Positions 63,538 through 64,000 of a stretch of DNA of 64,000 bases are shown here, piece by piece (the first letter of the stretch is position 1; each line of letters begins with the position of its first letter). The stretch comes from Agrobacterium tumefaciens (GTDB taxonomy: Bacteria > Pseudomonadota > Alphaproteobacteria > Rhizobiales > Rhizobiaceae): positions 282,081 to 346,080 of the forward strand of contig NZ_JXQV01000006.1 in the NCBI RefSeq assembly GCF_000834635.1, in the 5' to 3' direction. The notes under the pieces are model-generated. The model saw only the letters and a program-made list of their open reading frames with translations. It had not been told where the DNA came from and ran no database searches. A program made the translations under genes and the position numbers.

Positions 63538-64000
63538 ATGCGGAGTTCTAAGGGAAGTCTGCCTGTGTATCTCCAGATCGCCGAGACGCTCGTGCGAGAT
63601 ATAACGGCAGGCCGACTGATCGACGGAGAGAAGCTGCCGCCGGAGCGCGATATGGCGAGCACGCTGGGAATAGCGGTCGGAACCCTGCGAAAGACGCTTG
63701 CTGAACTTCATAGTCGCGGCCTGCTTGAGCGTATTCAGGGCTCGGGCAATTATATCAGGGCAGTCACCGATCCCAAGAGCGTCTATGCCATGTTCCGCCT
63801 GGAGCTTATCACTGGCGGGGGCTTTCCAACGGCCGAAATCCTGAGCGTCAGTCGCGAACTCAAGCCGAAAGACTTGCCGCCTTTTGGAAGCTCCAGCGAG
63901 GCGCACCGCATTCGCCGCCTCAGGCGAATTGCAGGTCAGGCGGCTGCCATCGAGGAGATATGGCTCGATGGCTCCTTTACCGACACCGTCGCTGCCGACG
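63538..64000 (+). CDS. GntR family transcriptional regulator, C-terminus outside window
   Basis: The visible 154 codons encode a GntR winged helix (about residues 8-75; LPVYLQIAETLVRDI, KLPPERDMASTLGIAVGTLRKTLAELHSRGLLERIQGSGNYI) followed by the start of a UTRA-like effector domain (HRIRRLRRIAGQAAAIEEIWLDG), as in the HutC subfamily. GGGAG lies upstream of ATG 63538. It is divergent from the monooxygenase operon and probably regulates it. The stop lies beyond the right edge. Confidence 0.9.
   Translation, partial: MRSSKGSLPVYLQIAETLVRDITAGRLIDGEKLPPERDMASTLGIAVGTLRKTLAELHSRGLLERIQGSGNYIRAVTDPKSVYAMFRLELITGGGFPTAEILSVSRELKPKDLPPFGSSSEAHRIRRLRRIAGQAAAIEEIWLDGSFTDTVAAD

Noticed and set aside
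1..64000. Mobile element, prophage or plasmid replication region
   Set aside because: No transposase, integrase, terminal inverted repeats, phage structural genes or repABC-type genes were seen.

Overview
The window looks like chromosomal (or chromid) DNA of an alphaproteobacterium of the Rhizobiaceae, most likely Agrobacterium or Rhizobium. The evidence is the family mix: four solute-binding-protein ABC transporters with catabolic genes, a Thu-like 3-keto-sugar gene set, a 'host attachment' family protein, an aldehyde oxidoreductase of the PaoABC type, an E. coli-type single-chain methylmalonyl-CoA mutase and a DUF3597 protein. Base composition is even across the genes, with no phage, transposase, integrase or CRISPR. 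The genus assignment is inference from gene content only.

Layout. 1-3661 (minus): the N-terminal 1220 codons of a very large two-partner-secretion adhesin with a perfect-period 59-residue repeat array; its C-terminus lies outside the window. 3662-4457: AT-rich intergenic DNA. 4458-4547: tRNA-Ser(CGA). 4710-6851: methylmalonyl-CoA mutase. 7069-13313: a periplasmic molybdo-flavoenzyme (PaoABC type) with its cofactor genes (MocA-like, split XdhC). 13643-16462: an EAL protein and a GGDEF protein for cyclic-di-GMP. 16700-24721: a SulP transporter with a structured leader, a PH-domain protein, TreZ, the Prc/Tsp protease, a DUF3597 protein, an outer-membrane beta-barrel and a secreted Gly/Ser/Asn-rich protein.

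24822-33332 is a divergent sugar catabolism island. On the minus strand lie a ROK regulator, a Gfo/Idh/MocA dehydrogenase, a ThuA-family protein and a D-2-hydroxyacid dehydrogenase. On the plus strand lies a complete CUT1-type sugar ABC transporter. After two small minus-strand genes come two oligopeptide-type ABC systems placed head to tail. The first (34621-43844) includes an amidohydrolase, a Rid-family protein without the canonical arginine, an inverted IclR regulator and a SelA/DgaE-like PLP enzyme. The second (44053-51121) ends in an M14 carboxypeptidase-like protein. In both, the two ATPase domains are fused into one chain.

51145-56561 (minus) is a ribose-type ABC transporter with an SMP-30 lactonase, divergent from a soluble histidine kinase and NarL-type response regulator (56851-58805). 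58808-60819 is a LysR regulator with a divergent YeiH-family exporter. 60862-63436 is a translationally coupled set of flavin reductase, aldo/keto reductase and SsuD-like flavin monooxygenase, divergent from a GntR regulator cut by the right edge.

The most notable signals are the candidate amino-sugar-acid or N-acyl amino acid pathway at 34621-43844, a stable hairpin directly after the solute-binding-protein gene in all four ABC operons, the 177-bp repeat array, and the structured leader of the SulP gene.
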